This document shows positions 55,326 to 64,000 of a stretch of DNA of 64,000 nt, one piece after another. Position numbers and translations under genes: made by a program. Each line of letters opens with the position of its first letter. The first letter of the stretch is position 1. The stretch is from DASWJZ01 sp963846475 (GTDB lineage: Bacteria > Pseudomonadota > Alphaproteobacteria > Rhizobiales > Afifellaceae): NCBI GenBank assembly GCA_963846475.1, contig CAWJVZ010000004.1, forward strand, positions 3,968,001 through 4,032,000, given 5' to 3'. Under the pieces are notes generated by a model that saw only the letters and a list, made by a program, of their open reading frames with translations, made no database searches and was not told where the DNA came from.

Positions 55326-56023
55326 ATGTCGGAGGATCTGAAGCGGCGCGCCGCCGAAGCGGCGCTCGCGCTATGTGGAGGACGGCATGCGGCTCGGCCT
55401 CGGCAGCGGCTCGACGGCGGCGCATTTCGTCGAGGCTGCTCGGCGAGCGCGTCGCGGAGGGCCTCGACGTCGATCGGCGTGCCGACCTCGCGAGCGGACG
55501 GCGCGACTCGCGCGAAGAGGTCGGCATCCCGCTGACCACGCTCGACGAGACGCCGGAGCTCGACCTCGACGTCGACGGCGCCGACGAGATCGGCCCTGGC
55601 CTGGCGCTGATCAAGGGCGGCGGCGGGGCGCTGCTGCGCGAGAAGATCGTCGCCAATGCCTCGCGCGCGGATGATCGTCATCGCCGATGCCGGCAAGCGG
55701 GTCGACGGAGCTCGGCGCCTTTCCGCTGCCGATCGAGGTGGTCGGCGTTCGGCCTGACGGCGACGGCGCTCGCCATCGAGCGGGCGGCGATCGAGCTCGG
55801 CCTGAGCGCCGCCATCGACCTCAGGCGGCACGGCGGCGAGCCCTTCGTGACGGACGGCGGCAACCGCATCCTCGACGCATCTTTTGGCCGCATTCCCGAC
55901 CCAGAAGCGCTGGCCGGCCGGCTCGCCGAGATCCCCGGCGTCGTCGAGCACGGCCTCTTCCTCGGCTTTGCCGATCTCGCCCTCGTCGCCTCGCCCGACG
56001 GCGTGGCGGAGATCGAGGCGTGA
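55326..56023 (+). pseudogene. rpiA: Ribose-5-phosphate isomerase A; many frameshifts as sequenced
   Basis: Corrected text reads MSEDLKRRAAEAAL, YVEDGMRLGLGSGSTAAHFVE, LLGERVAEGLDV, IGVPTSE, REVGIPLTTLDETPELDLDV, DGADEIGPGLALIKGGGGAL, LREKIVANAS, GNRILDASFGRIPDPEALA and LAEIPGVVEHGLFLGFADLA. GLGSGSTA, DGADE and KGGGGALLREK are the RpiA active-site motifs. At least four single-base surpluses lie in the first 200 bases (for example GTC-G-ATC, GAG-G-CTG). It interconverts ribose-5-P and ribulose-5-P. All parts of a normal gene are present in order. Confidence 0.85.
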
Positions 56024-56078
56024 GCCTGATCCGATGCTTGACATGGCGGCGGCGCCGTGCCGCCCGACGGAGGTTGAT

Positions 56079-56697
56079 ATGAAACGTTCGCTGGCCGCCC
56101 TCTTCTGGCCGCGGCGGCGGTTCTCGGCTGCGGCGCCGGCCTCGCGCAGGAGGCGCAGCCGCCGTCGAATCGACGCGCTGCAGGAGCATCATGGAGACGG
56201 AGATTCCGCCGGAGACGCATGGAGCTCGCGATGCAGCTGGTCAAGCTGAGCGGCACCGCCCGCATCTTCGACGAGGTGCTGCCGAACATCGCCGACCAGG
56301 CGAAGAACGCCTTCATCCGCGCCAATCCGCAGATGCAGCTCGGCATCATCGAGCGTGGTCGACCGCGATCGCGCGTGCAGCTGGTGCAGCCGGCCGCCCG
56401 GAGCTCGACCAGTAGCTGGCGCGCGTCTGGGCGTCCGGCTTCACCGACGAGGAGATGCAGGAGCTGATCGACTTCTACAGCTCCGACACCGGCAAGAAAT
56501 TCGCCGAGCTGCATGCCGCAGCTGCTGGCGGTCGCAGATGGCGGCGGCGCAGGAATGGGGCAAGTCGGTCAGCGCGGAGCTGACCGCAGAAGGTCGCCGG
56601 ACGAGCTGCGCGCGGCGATGGCCGCCGAGCAGAAGGCGCTGCAGAGCGACATCGCCGGCCCGGCCGCCGCGCAGGACGCCCGCGCCGCGCGCAATAG
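56079..56697 (+). pseudogene. DUF2059 family exported protein; several frameshifts as sequenced
   Basis: It starts with GGAGG and MKRSLAALF, with a signal-peptide-like segment across a shift. Recognisable parts are MELAMQLVKLSGTARIFDEV, LPNIADQAKNAFIRANPQMQ, RVWASGFTDEEMQELIDFY, SSDTGKKFAELHA and a C-terminal AAEQKALQSDIAGPAAA. The pattern of a helical pair ending in LIDFYSSPxGKK is diagnostic for DUF2059, a periplasmic family of unknown function. It lies between rpiA and gor, all on the plus strand and closely spaced, as in related genomes (from memory). Confidence 0.75.
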
Positions 56698-56702
56698 CGC
56701 CG

Positions 56703-58147
56703 ATGGCCTACGACTACGACCTCTTCGTCATCGGCGCCGGATCGGGCGGCGTCCGCGCCGCGCGCAAGGCGGCGGAGACCGGCGCGCGCGTCGCCATCGC
56801 CGAGGCCGACCGGGTCGGCGGCACCTGCGTCATCCGCGGCTGCGTGCCGAAGAAGCTGCTCGTCTACGCCTCGCAGTTTCCGCGAAGCGTTCGAGGACAG
56901 CGCCGCCTACGGCTGGAGCGTCGGCGCCGGCGGAGTTCGACTGGCCGACGCTGATCGCCAACAAGGACAAGGAGATCGCCCGGCTGGAGGGCGTCTACCG
57001 CGCCAATCTCGCCAAGGCCGGCGCCGAGCTGATCGAGACGCCGCGCGACGCTCGTCGGCGACCACCGCATCCGGCTCGAGCGCGAGCGGCCGCATCGTCA
57101 CCGCCGAGCACATCCTGATCGCCACCGGCGGACGGCCCAACCCGCACGCCGCGCTCGAAGGCCACGAGCACTGCATCACCTCCAACGAGGCGTTCCACCT
57201 GGAGAAGCTGCCGGAGAAGATCCTGATCGGCGGCGGCGGCTATATCGCGGTCGAGTTCGCCGGCATTTTCTCCGGCCTCGGCGTCGACACGACGATCGTC
57301 TATCGCGGCCGCGAGGTGCTGTCGCGCTTCGACATGGATCTGCGCCGGCTGTTCCACGCGGAGAGCGACGAACCGGGGCATGCGCATCCTCTGCGGCGAG
57401 ATCTTTCGCGAAGATCGAGAAGCTGCCCGACGGACGCCTGCGCGCGCATCTGTCGAGCGGCGCAGATCGAGGAGGCCGACCAGATCATGCTCGCCGTCGG
57501 CCGCGCTGCCGAACGTCGAGGGGCTCGGGCTTGGAGACCGTCGGCGTCGAGCTCGACAAGAAGGGCGCGATCCAGGTCGACGACTATTCGCGGACGAGCG
57601 TCGACCACATCTGGGCGATCGGCGACGTGACCGACCGCATTGCAGCTGACGCCGGTCGCCATCCACGAGGCGATGTGCTTCGTCGACACCGTCTTCCGCG
57701 ACCGCCCGACCAAGCCGGACCACGACGAAGGTCGCGACCGCGGTGTTCTCGCAGCCGGAGATCGGCACGGTCGGGCTGACGGAGGACGACGGCCCGCGAG
57801 CGGCATGCGCAACCTCGACATCTACAAGACCGCCTTCCGCCCGCTGAAGGGCACGCTGACCGGCCGCTCCGACCGCATGCTGATGAAGCTCGTCGTCGAT
57901 GCCGACACCGACGTCGTGCTCGGCGCGCATGTGCTCGGGCCGGGCGCCGGCGAGATGGCGCAGCTTCTCGCCATTCCGGTCAAGATGGGCGCCACGAAGG
58001 CCGACTTCGACGCCACCATGGCGGTGCATCCGACCGCGGCGGAGGAGCTCGTCACCTTCGGCGCCGCCGACCGAGCGCATCCGCGGCGGCGAGACGCTCG
58101 CCGACGACCGCAAACGACAGGCTGCCGTGCTGGCAAGCCGAGCCTGA
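56703..58147 (+). pseudogene. gor: Glutathione-disulfide reductase; at least twelve frameshifts as sequenced
   Basis: Corrected pieces give YDLFVIGAGSGGVRAARKAA (FAD), GGTCVIRGCVPKKLLVYAS (redox disulfide CVIRGC), REAFEDSAAYGWSV, ILIATGGRPN, ILIGGGGYIAVEFAGIFSGL (NADPH fold), TIVYRGREVLSRFDMDLR, IWAIGDVTDR, LTPVAIHEAMCFVDTVF and MGATKADFDATMAVHPTAAE with the catalytic His. Every frame break that I resolved (about 56880, 56931, 57041, 57082, 57367, 57406, 57504, 57531, 57642, 57727, 57791, 57813) is one extra base. It regenerates reduced glutathione. The pieces add up to a full-length enzyme. Confidence 0.85.
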
Positions 58148-58168
58148 GCTTCCCGTGTAGGACGGCAT

Positions 58169-59313
58169 CTAAGGATGCCGCAGCCCTCCAGCGTTTCCGC
58201 CACGAGATGGTCGACGACGGCGCGCAGCGCCGCCTTCTCGCTGCGCCCGGCCTCGACGGCGCGCGTCGAAGACCGCGAGCTGGCGGTCGGCGCTGGTTCC
58301 CTCCGCGGCGATCTTGCCGGGCTCGCTCCACCTCAGCGCGGCAGCCGAGGCGATCCGCTTCGTCGCGCGATCAGCCCGATGAGCTCCTCGACCAGGTCGC
58401 GAAACGGCACGGCTTCGCCGCGGCCGAAATCGATCAGCTCGCCGCTCGCGCCGTGCCGCTGCGCCAGCCAGCGGTTCTCCGCGACCAGCGCTGGCAGGTA
58501 TTGCCGCCAGCGCTGATTGCGCCGCTTCAGCGCGATCAGCATCTGGATCGATCGAATGGTAGAGGGCGGCGATGGCGATGCCGTCGTCGAGGCGCGTGCA
58601 GACGTCGGTGATGCGCAGCTCCAAGCGTCGGGAAATTTGCCGAGGGCCGGAGGTCCCACCAGATCTTTGAGGCATCCTCGATGCGGCCCGAGCTTGACCA
58701 GGAGGTCGACCATGCGGCGGTATTCGGCGGCGCTCGCGAAAGTCTGCGGCAGGCCGGCGCGCGGCAGCTCGACCGAAATCGCAGTGCGGTAGGATTTCAG
58801 CCCGGTGCTGCGTCCGCGCCAGAAGGGCGAGGAGGTGGACAGCGCCAGCAGGTGCGGCAGGAAATAGACCAGCTGGCCGTGCAGGTCGATCCGGAGATCC
58901 TCGTCGGGCACGCCGACATGGACATGCATGCCGCAGATCAGCTGGCGCTGCGCGACCGTCCTGCAGATCGGCGGCGAGCTTGGCATAGCGCTCCTTGTCG
59001 GTGGTGACCTGCTCTGCTCCATTCGGCGAAGGGATGGGTCGAGGCGGCCACCAGGCCGATGCCGTGGCGGCGCGCTTCCGCGGCGATGCTGCGGCGATAG
59101 AAGGCGAGCTCGCCACGGGCCTCCGCGATCGTCTGGCAGACCGGCGTGCCGACCTCGATCTGGCAGCGCAGGAATTCCGGCGTAACGCGCTCGCCGAGGA
59201 GGTCCCGGCAAGCCGCGCATGAAGGCTTCGGGCGGATCGGCGCAGAGGTCGCGGCTGTCGAGGTCGACCAGCAGGTACTCTTCCTCGATGCCGATGGTGG
59301 AATCTTGGGCCAT
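58169..59313 (-). pseudogene. Carboxylate-amine ligase, YbdK/GCS2 type; several frameshifts as sequenced
   Basis: Pieces: STIGIEEEYLLVDLDSRDLC, CGMHVHVGVPDEDLRIDLHG, QLVYFLPHLLALSTSSPFWR, GRSTGLKSYRTAISVELPRA, GLPQTFASAAEYRRMVDLLV, YLPALVAENRWLAQRHGASG and LIDFGRGEAVPFRDLVEEL. EEEYLL and HVHVG are catalytic-site motifs of glutamate-cysteine ligase family 2, which makes gamma-glutamyl-cysteine-like products. It is convergent with gor, so both genes may concern glutathione. Frame breaks are frequent, as in the neighbours. Confidence 0.8.
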
Positions 59314-59543
59314 GAGCGCTCCCCGCGCCGCGATTGTTCAGGATGAAAGAGTTCCTATATGGTCCGGTTGCCGTTCGGTTTCCGGAAAAATCCTCGATGC
59401 CGAACACGGCCCGAACATGCGATCCTCTAGAACGAGGAAGCGCCGAACCGATGAAGAGCAGCCATTCTCGCACGGTTTGCTCGGTCGGTTTCCGGCGAGG
59501 CACGGCCCTCGGCAACCGTGTGACCGGACTCCGGCTCCAAGTA

Positions 59544-60344
59544 CTACGGCCCTCCGGCGCGGCTCCTGGCGGGACCGGGCGAATCCTGCAGCTTGCGGCG
59601 ATAGTGGAGGCGGATTTCCGCGATAAGCTCGCTGATCGATCGCTCCTCGCCGGCGGCCTCGCGGCTGCGCACCAGCTTGAGGAACCAAGGAAGCAGCCGG
59701 ACCAGCTTGTCCTTCTCCGACAGGAGTCGGCCTATGGCGGCGACAACGGAATCGAGCGGGGGCGCCAGGTTGTCGACCCAGAGCTCGACGGCAGCCTGCG
59801 GGGGGAGAGGGATCTTCACCGCCGCCGCTTCGGCCGCCACATAGTCGAGCACGACCTCGCGCTCCCTGTCGCCCAGCCGCCCTTCGGCCATGGCGATCTG
59901 CAGCAGCGTAAAGGCGCCGGACGCGGCCGCATCCAATAGATCACGCATCGCAGAGATTTCGGGGTCTTGCCGATGCTGCGGGAGGTAGGGGGCAAGGAGG
60001 GCGACGTGAGCGTCGCCCGGCAGAATCGCGCCGCTGCGGAGATCGACGACGGAGATGATGCGATCGATCCGGAAGCTGCGGGTCGTGCCGCGTACGTGGC
60101 AGAACGCTTTGAGACATGCGGGCGGGCGCGAATCGAGCGCCAGGCAGCGCACTGTGCGCGTGCTCATCCAGCCGTGCTGGTCGCAATACTCGATGGCGAA
60201 AGCGACGCCACAGACAGACATGTCGGAAAAATCCGCATCCGGCCGGTCAGGGTCGTCCCTGAGCGGGCCGTATTCGCGGAAACGCGGCGGCGGCACGAGC
60301 GGAATCTCGCCGCGCTTCTCGAACCACCCAGCCACCCCGTCCAT
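59544..60344 (-). CDS. WYL-domain protein
   Basis: A 266-residue cytoplasmic protein, intact. Residues about 45-115 match a WYL domain: VAFAIEYCDQHGWMSTRTVR, then LKAFCHVRGTTRSFRIDRI with the conserved F-x-x-DRI ending. WYL domains bind nucleic acid or nucleotide ligands and occur in transcription factors and phage-defence regulators (family knowledge). Here there is no N-terminal HTH; instead a helical C-terminal half (LLDAAASGAFTLLQIAMAEG, AVELWVDNLAPPLDSVVAAI) follows, of a kind common in Hyphomicrobiales. It marks the end of the frameshift-dense tract. Confidence 0.75.
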   Translation of the reverse strand: MDGVAGWFEKRGEIPLVPPPRFREYGPLRDDPDRPDADFSDMSVCGVAFAIEYCDQHGWMSTRTVRCLALDSRPPACLKAFCHVRGTTRSFRIDRIISVVDLRSGAILPGDAHVALLAPYLPQHRQDPEISAMRDLLDAAASGAFTLLQIAMAEGRLGDREREVVLDYVAAEAAAVKIPLPPQAAVELWVDNLAPPLDSVVAAIGRLLSEKDKLVRLLPWFLKLVRSREAAGEERSISELIAEIRLHYRRKLQDSPGPARSRAGGP

Positions 60345-60524
60345 GGAAGCCCCGCTTCGCCGCCACTCATAGAATCATTGGCGCGGCGTTTCCTCAAGCC
60401 CGCTCTGCGGGATTTGTTCATGAGTCGTGGATCAGGCAAACCGGAAAACCATCGAATCCATAGTCCGGCGGTAACCCGCTGTTTACCGCGCCGGCCGACA
60501 ATTCGGCCGTACCCGGGGATTCCC

Positions 60525-60830
60525 ATGCCGCACGACCGACGCAGCGAACGGCGCCAGAGGGTGCTGAAGGAAGGCAGGGTCCTGTTGGCCGACAAGACCT
60601 TCATTGAATGCATTGTGCGCGACATCAGTCCCGGCGGAGCACGCGTTGAATTTGCCGGGCCGGTCAGCTTGCCACGGGAGTTCCGGCTGCACATCGTGTC
60701 GGCGGACCTTACCGTCCCGGCCACCTTCGCATGGCAGCGGCGGCGCGAGGCCGGCATCCGCTTCACCGGCATCGGCATGGTCGGCGAGGTCGACAACACG
60801 CCGATCCGGGTGCTCACCTCCGCCGCGTAA
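60525..60830 (+). CDS. PilZ-domain protein
   Basis: A 101-residue single-domain PilZ protein, a cyclic-di-GMP receptor. DRRSERRQRV carries the RxxxR motif near the N-terminus, and VRDISPGGARVEF the (D/N)xSxxG motif, so ligand binding is likely. It could respond to the GGDEF-EAL protein encoded at 47 kb. The start at 60525 places RxxxR at its usual position; a longer upstream frame is antisense to the WYL gene. Confidence 0.85.
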   Translation: MPHDRRSERRQRVLKEGRVLLADKTFIECIVRDISPGGARVEFAGPVSLPREFRLHIVSADLTVPATFAWQRRREAGIRFTGIGMVGEVDNTPIRVLTSAA

Positions 60831-60842
60831 CGCGACGCTAGG

Positions 60843-61098
60843 GCCGCTCCGGCTTTCAGCGCTCGTGTAACAGTCGAGCAGACCCCGGCCAGCCCTCCGC
60901 AGATTCGATCGAGGCGCGGATCGCCTCGCCCTTCGCGCCGTAGCCGAAGTTGCAGCTCCGTCTCGAAGGCCAGTCGAAGCGCGAATTGCCAGGCGAGCAC
61001 CAGCCTTGCCCGCGGCTCCCAGGAGGATGGCGGCCCCATTCGTATTCGAACCGTTCTCGCCACGCGCGAACCAGCGCTCTCGCCGCGGCTCGATTACT
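60843..61098 (-). pseudogene. SRPBCC/AHSA1-like remnant
   Basis: In the 420-base space between PilZ and the sugar dehydrogenase, the minus strand carries short pieces in three frames that line up with AHSA1-type SRPBCC proteins: VIEPRRERWFARGENGS, EWGR, SWEPRARLVLAWQ, and at the end AIRASIESAEGWPG followed (after one surplus base) by LLDCYTSAE. The N-terminal third of such a protein is missing. It looks like a decayed or truncated gene; the extra bases resemble those elsewhere in the window. The rest of the gap shows nothing. Confidence 0.4.
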
Positions 61099-61249
61099 CC
61101 GTCGCGGTGGGGCGAGGTGCCGAATGCGGTATGAAGCTACTAAAGACTGAAACGCCGGGCCAACAATGTGTGAACGCGGAACCCGCGGTCATCGCCAGAC
61201 TTGGCGCTATGAGAGGCGCGGTGCCTCGAATCTGCAGAGGATGAAGCAC

Positions 61250-62416
61250 ATGTTTCAGAGGAACCGCCTGGCCCTCGCCTCGGCGAGCGTGGCGCTCTTC
61301 ACGCCAGCTTTCGCAGCGGAGGATGTGGTGGATACCGAAAAGGCACAAATTCGCGTCGAGACGGTCGCTGACGGGCTGGAGCATCCCTGGGCGATCGCCT
61401 TTCTGCCCGACGGCTCGGCGCTGGTCACCGAAAAGCCCGGGCGTCTGCGCCATGTCGGCCCCGACGGCACGGTTTCGGAGCCGATCGCCGGCGTGCCCGA
61501 CGTGGACGCGCGCAGCCAGGGTGGCCTTCTCGACGTGACGCTCGATCCGGCCTTTGCGGAGAATCGCCGCGTCTATCTGAGCTTCGCCGAACCGGGCGAG
61601 GGCGGGACCAATTCCACTGCGGTAGCACGCGGCCGGCTCAGCGAAGACAACAGCACCCTGTCGGAGGTCGAGGTCATCTTTTCGCAGCAGCCGAAGCTGC
61701 CGAGCACCATGCACTACGGATCGCGGCTGGTCTTCGACCGCGCCGGCGACCTGTTCGTCACGCTCGGCGAGCGCTCCCGCGAAGAATTCCGCGGCCAGGC
61801 TCAGGAGCTGAACTCACATCTCGGCAAGATCGTGCGCATCCATCCGGACGGCGACGTGCCGGAGGACAATCCGTTCGTCCACACCGAAGGCGCCTTGCCG
61901 GAGATCTGGTCATACGGACACCGCAATATCCAGGCCGCCGCCATCCACCCAGACACCGGCGAGCTGTGGGAGATCGAGCACGGGCCCAAAGGCGGCGACG
62001 AGCTGAACGTCGCCGAGGCCGGCAAGAATTACGGCTGGCCGATCGTCTCCTTCGGGGTGAATTACGAAGGCACACCGGTGGGCAGCGGCCAGCCCCACGC
62101 GCCGGGTTTCGAGGATCCGCTCTACCAGTGGACTCCCGTGATTGCGCCGTCGGGCATGATCTTCTACGGCGGCGACGCCTTTCCCGAATGGCGGGGCAAC
62201 CTCTTCGTCGGCGGCCTCGCGTCGACCGCGCTGGTGCGGCTGGAGCTGAACGGGCGCGAAGTGACCCACGAGGAGCGTATCCTCGATGACGCAGGCAAGC
62301 GCATTCGCGACGTGGCGGAAGGCCCGGACGGGGCGATCTACCTCGTCACCGACGAGGACAACGGCGAGATCTTGAGGCTCAGCCCCGCGGAAAGCGAAGC
62401 CGCGCCGACGGAGTAG
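61250..62416 (+). CDS. PQQ-dependent soluble aldose dehydrogenase-type protein
   Basis: A 388-residue periplasmic six-bladed beta-propeller of the glucose/sorbosone dehydrogenase (GSDH) family, similar to E. coli YliI. A signal peptide ends near AFAAED. GLEHPWAIAFLPDGSALVTE opens the propeller, and SQGGLLDVTLDPAF, ELNSHLGKIVRIHPDGDVP, IWSYGHRNIQAAAIHPDTGE, LWEIEHGPKGGDELN and NYGWPIVSFG are family hallmarks. Oxidation of aldoses with PQQ is inferred from family. The ATG at 61250 is chosen because GAGG lies 9 bases before it. Confidence 0.88.
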   Translation: MFQRNRLALASASVALFTPAFAAEDVVDTEKAQIRVETVADGLEHPWAIAFLPDGSALVTEKPGRLRHVGPDGTVSEPIAGVPDVDARSQGGLLDVTLDPAFAENRRVYLSFAEPGEGGTNSTAVARGRLSEDNSTLSEVEVIFSQQPKLPSTMHYGSRLVFDRAGDLFVTLGERSREEFRGQAQELNSHLGKIVRIHPDGDVPEDNPFVHTEGALPEIWSYGHRNIQAAAIHPDTGELWEIEHGPKGGDELNVAEAGKNYGWPIVSFGVNYEGTPVGSGQPHAPGFEDPLYQWTPVIAPSGMIFYGGDAFPEWRGNLFVGGLASTALVRLELNGREVTHEERILDDAGKRIRDVAEGPDGAIYLVTDEDNGEILRLSPAESEAAPTE

Positions 62417-62421
62417 CGGCG

Positions 62422-62787
62422 CTACTGCCAGGTGGGGAGCGTCCGCAAATCGACCGGCAGGAGCGAGGTGGTAAAGGCCAGTTCGTCGCCACTGATCTGC
62501 GGCTGCAGATCGGGGTAGGGGACGATCACCTGGGCGGCGGGCTCGGCGGTGAGCACGACGGCGACCGCCACGACTCTGCCGCTGGGGTCGCCCAAGACAT
62601 GGCTGACGCGGCCAATCTCCGCGCCCGCGGCGTCGACGATGCGAGCTCGCTCGAGGAGCTCCAATGTCGTCGCGTCGGGAAGCCGGTAGCTCGTCACATT
62701 GCCTGGGGTGATGACGATGTAATCCTGGGCCGAAGTGCCGGCGACGGAACTCGCCATGATGGCAAGAGCGAGAAGAAAGGATTTCAC
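62422..62787 (-). CDS. Exported PRC-barrel-like protein
   Basis: A 121-residue exported protein. Signal peptide 1-20 (FLLALAIMASSVAGTSA). The mature part, ARIVDAAGAEIGRVSHVLGD, followed by GRVVAVAVVLTAEP, resembles a PRC-barrel: one short strand pair, a turn with Asp/Gly, and a hydrophobic strand. Function unknown. It is convergent with the sugar dehydrogenase, separated by 5 bases. Confidence 0.65.
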   Translation of the reverse strand: MKSFLLALAIMASSVAGTSAQDYIVITPGNVTSYRLPDATTLELLERARIVDAAGAEIGRVSHVLGDPSGRVVAVAVVLTAEPAAQVIVPYPDLQPQISGDELAFTTSLLPVDLRTLPTWQ

Positions 62788-62966
62788 GGCGATACTCCGA
62801 ATGCCGGCAAAACGAGCTCGGCCTCACATTGTCGATGCGGCATCGCCGCGATCTCGCGAATGTAAAGCAACCCCGGCCTTGGAACAAATCGCCGCCTCCA
62901 GCTCAGTCCGCTGCGAGGAACCGCTCCGTCGGAGGGCCGTTCAGAGTCGGCTAACGAATTTTTGAG

Positions 62967-63765
62967 GTGCTCGTGCCGCAGCCTTCCCTCTATGCGATCG
63001 ATCCGCACGGGGTGCCGGATTCCGCCGGCGCGCCGGCAGCCGCCTCCGCCAGCGCACATGCCTTCTATGCGGATGCGCTGGAAATCCTCTGCGCCAGCGG
63101 CCTGCCGTTTCTCGTCGCCGGCACCTACGCGCTGAACGCCTATACGGGCGTGCGCCGGCAGACCAAGGACATCGACGTCTTCTGCAAGCCCGGCGACTAT
63201 CCCAGAATCCTGCACCTCTTCCAGGAGCGGGGCTACGAGCCGGAGATCGAGGACGAGCGCTGGATCGCCAAGGTCCGCAAGGGCGCGGATTTTTTCGACG
63301 TCATCTTCAATTCCACGGCCGGAGTGACGCCGGTCAACGAGCTCTGGTTCACCGAGGAACGCGAAGCGGAGATTTTCGGCCACAATGTCCGCATCCTGCC
63401 GCCGACCGAGTTCGTCTGGTCGAAGGCCTTCGTGCAGAACCGCGAGCGCTACGACGGCGCCGACATCGTCCACGTCATGCTGAAGGAGCATGAGAACATC
63501 GATTGGCAGCGGCTGCTCACCTACATGGAGCAATATTGGGAGGTCCTGCTCGTCCACATCCTGAACTTCCGCTTCGTCTATCCGACCGAGCGCCACCGCA
63601 TCCCGCAATGGCTGATGGACGAGCTGATGGAGCGGCTGCAAGCTGCAGGACGGCCTGCCGGTGCCGCAAACGCGGATCTGCCGCGGCCGCATGTTCTCGC
63701 ACGCCGACTATTTGATCGACGTCCAGGAATGGGGGTTCGCCGACATCACCGGAGACGCGCTCTGA
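62967..63765 (+). CDS. Nucleotidyltransferase-fold protein; frameshifted as sequenced
   Basis: 265 residues after removing one extra base (CTGCA-A-GCTGCAG, about 63,650). LPFLVAGTYALNAYTGVRRQ and TKDIDVFCKP form a nucleotidyltransferase-type site, with the paired Asp in DID. RKGADFFDVIFNSTAGVTPV and GHNVRILPPTEFVWSKAFVQ follow. After the shift it ends LQDGLPVPQTRICRGRMFSH and WGFADITGDAL. GTG start (62967 or 62973). The stop overlaps the ATG of the metallophosphoesterase gene, so the two are coupled. Substrate unknown; related to AbiEii/MNT-like families by fold only. Confidence 0.75.
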
Positions 63766-64000
63766 TGAGCGAGGCGGCCGGCGAGGCGGGCGGCAAGCTG
63801 CGCGTCGCGGCGCTCGGCGACCTGCATGTCGGCGATACGCAAAAACACGCGCATCGCGAGCTTTTCGCCGAGATCGCCCAAAACGCCGACGTGCTGGCGC
63901 TCTGTGGCGACCTGACCAATCTCGGCACGGTCAAGGAGGCGGAAATCCTGGCCGAGGATCTATCCGGCTGCCCGATTCCCAAGGTCGGCGTCCTCGGCAA
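63765..64000 (+). CDS. Metallophosphoesterase, N-terminal part (continues beyond window)
   Basis: The first 78 codons of a calcineurin-like phosphoesterase: VAALGDLHVGDTQKHAH has the first metal motif DxH, and VLALCGDLTNLGTVKEAE the second (GD). It starts within the stop of the nucleotidyltransferase gene. The rest lies outside the window, so the substrate class cannot be told. Confidence 0.85.
   Translation, partial: MSEAAGEAGGKLRVAALGDLHVGDTQKHAHRELFAEIAQNADVLALCGDLTNLGTVKEAEILAEDLSGCPIPKVGVLG

Overview
The window is a high-GC chromosomal segment of an alphaproteobacterium, most likely a member of the Hyphomicrobiales (Rhizobiales). The basis is gene content: an lptC-lptA-lptB-rpoN-ptsN block, a DUF1150 protein, an Omp2b-type porin, a reductive pyrimidine catabolic cluster with a RutR-type regulator, and rhizobial-style intergenic palindromes. 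No rRNA, CRISPR array, prophage or replication origin is visible.

Layout. 1-3.8 kb: the end of a sugar ABC transporter (ATPase plus a double-length permease) overlapping a sugar-acid dehydratase. 3.8-9.4 kb: an accessory stretch with a small Asp-rich exported protein, a candidate sRNA, a two-gene HEPN module split by an 849-bp IS5-type insertion sequence, and a hipBA toxin-antitoxin operon with three evenly spaced operators. 9.4-12.7 kb: a class III cyclase with TPR-like repeats and a Gly/Ser-rich BON protein. 13-36.7 kb: a complete reductive pyrimidine (uracil/thymine) pathway: preT, preA, rutR, beta-alanine aminotransferase, semialdehyde dehydrogenase, N-carbamoyl-beta-alanine amidohydrolase, dihydropyrimidinase and an NMT1/SsuABC-type transporter. 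This pathway is interleaved with unrelated genes: two hic toxin-antitoxin modules, a Uma2 nuclease-like gene, a 2152-residue RTX giant and a three-gene islet next to a truncated cupin gene. 36.7-51 kb: housekeeping and envelope genes: sugar kinase, tRNA-Leu, porin with poly-Asp tracts, RNase D, lptCAB-rpoN-ptsN, DUF1150, a FecR repeat protein paired with a CHASE2-GGDEF-EAL protein, and a polysaccharide deacetylase. 51-64 kb: hydrolase, Ku with a TPR protein, tRNA-Val, gph, rpiA, a DUF2059 protein, gor, a carboxylate-amine ligase, WYL and PilZ proteins, a sugar dehydrogenase, a PRC-barrel-like protein, a nucleotidyltransferase and the start of a metallophosphoesterase.

A pattern that affects the whole annotation: many otherwise well-conserved genes carry frameshifts, and every one I resolved is a single EXTRA base, never a missing one. 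They occur roughly once per 5-10 kb up to about 51 kb and very densely at about 54.5-59.3 kb (gph, rpiA, DUF2059, gor, carboxylate-amine ligase). Essential genes (lptA, lptB, rpoN) are hit too, so sequence error is a more likely explanation than mass pseudogenisation. The IS transposase is different: its frame change is -1, on an A4G6 run, as expected for programmed frameshifting.

How the genes work together: RutR (17.0 kb) has a RutR-like box in its divergent promoter region with the aminotransferase. The transporter probably imports a pyrimidine-type compound. PreTA reduces the base, dihydropyrimidinase and the amidohydrolase open it to beta-alanine, and the aminotransferase and acylating dehydrogenase convert that to acetyl-CoA.
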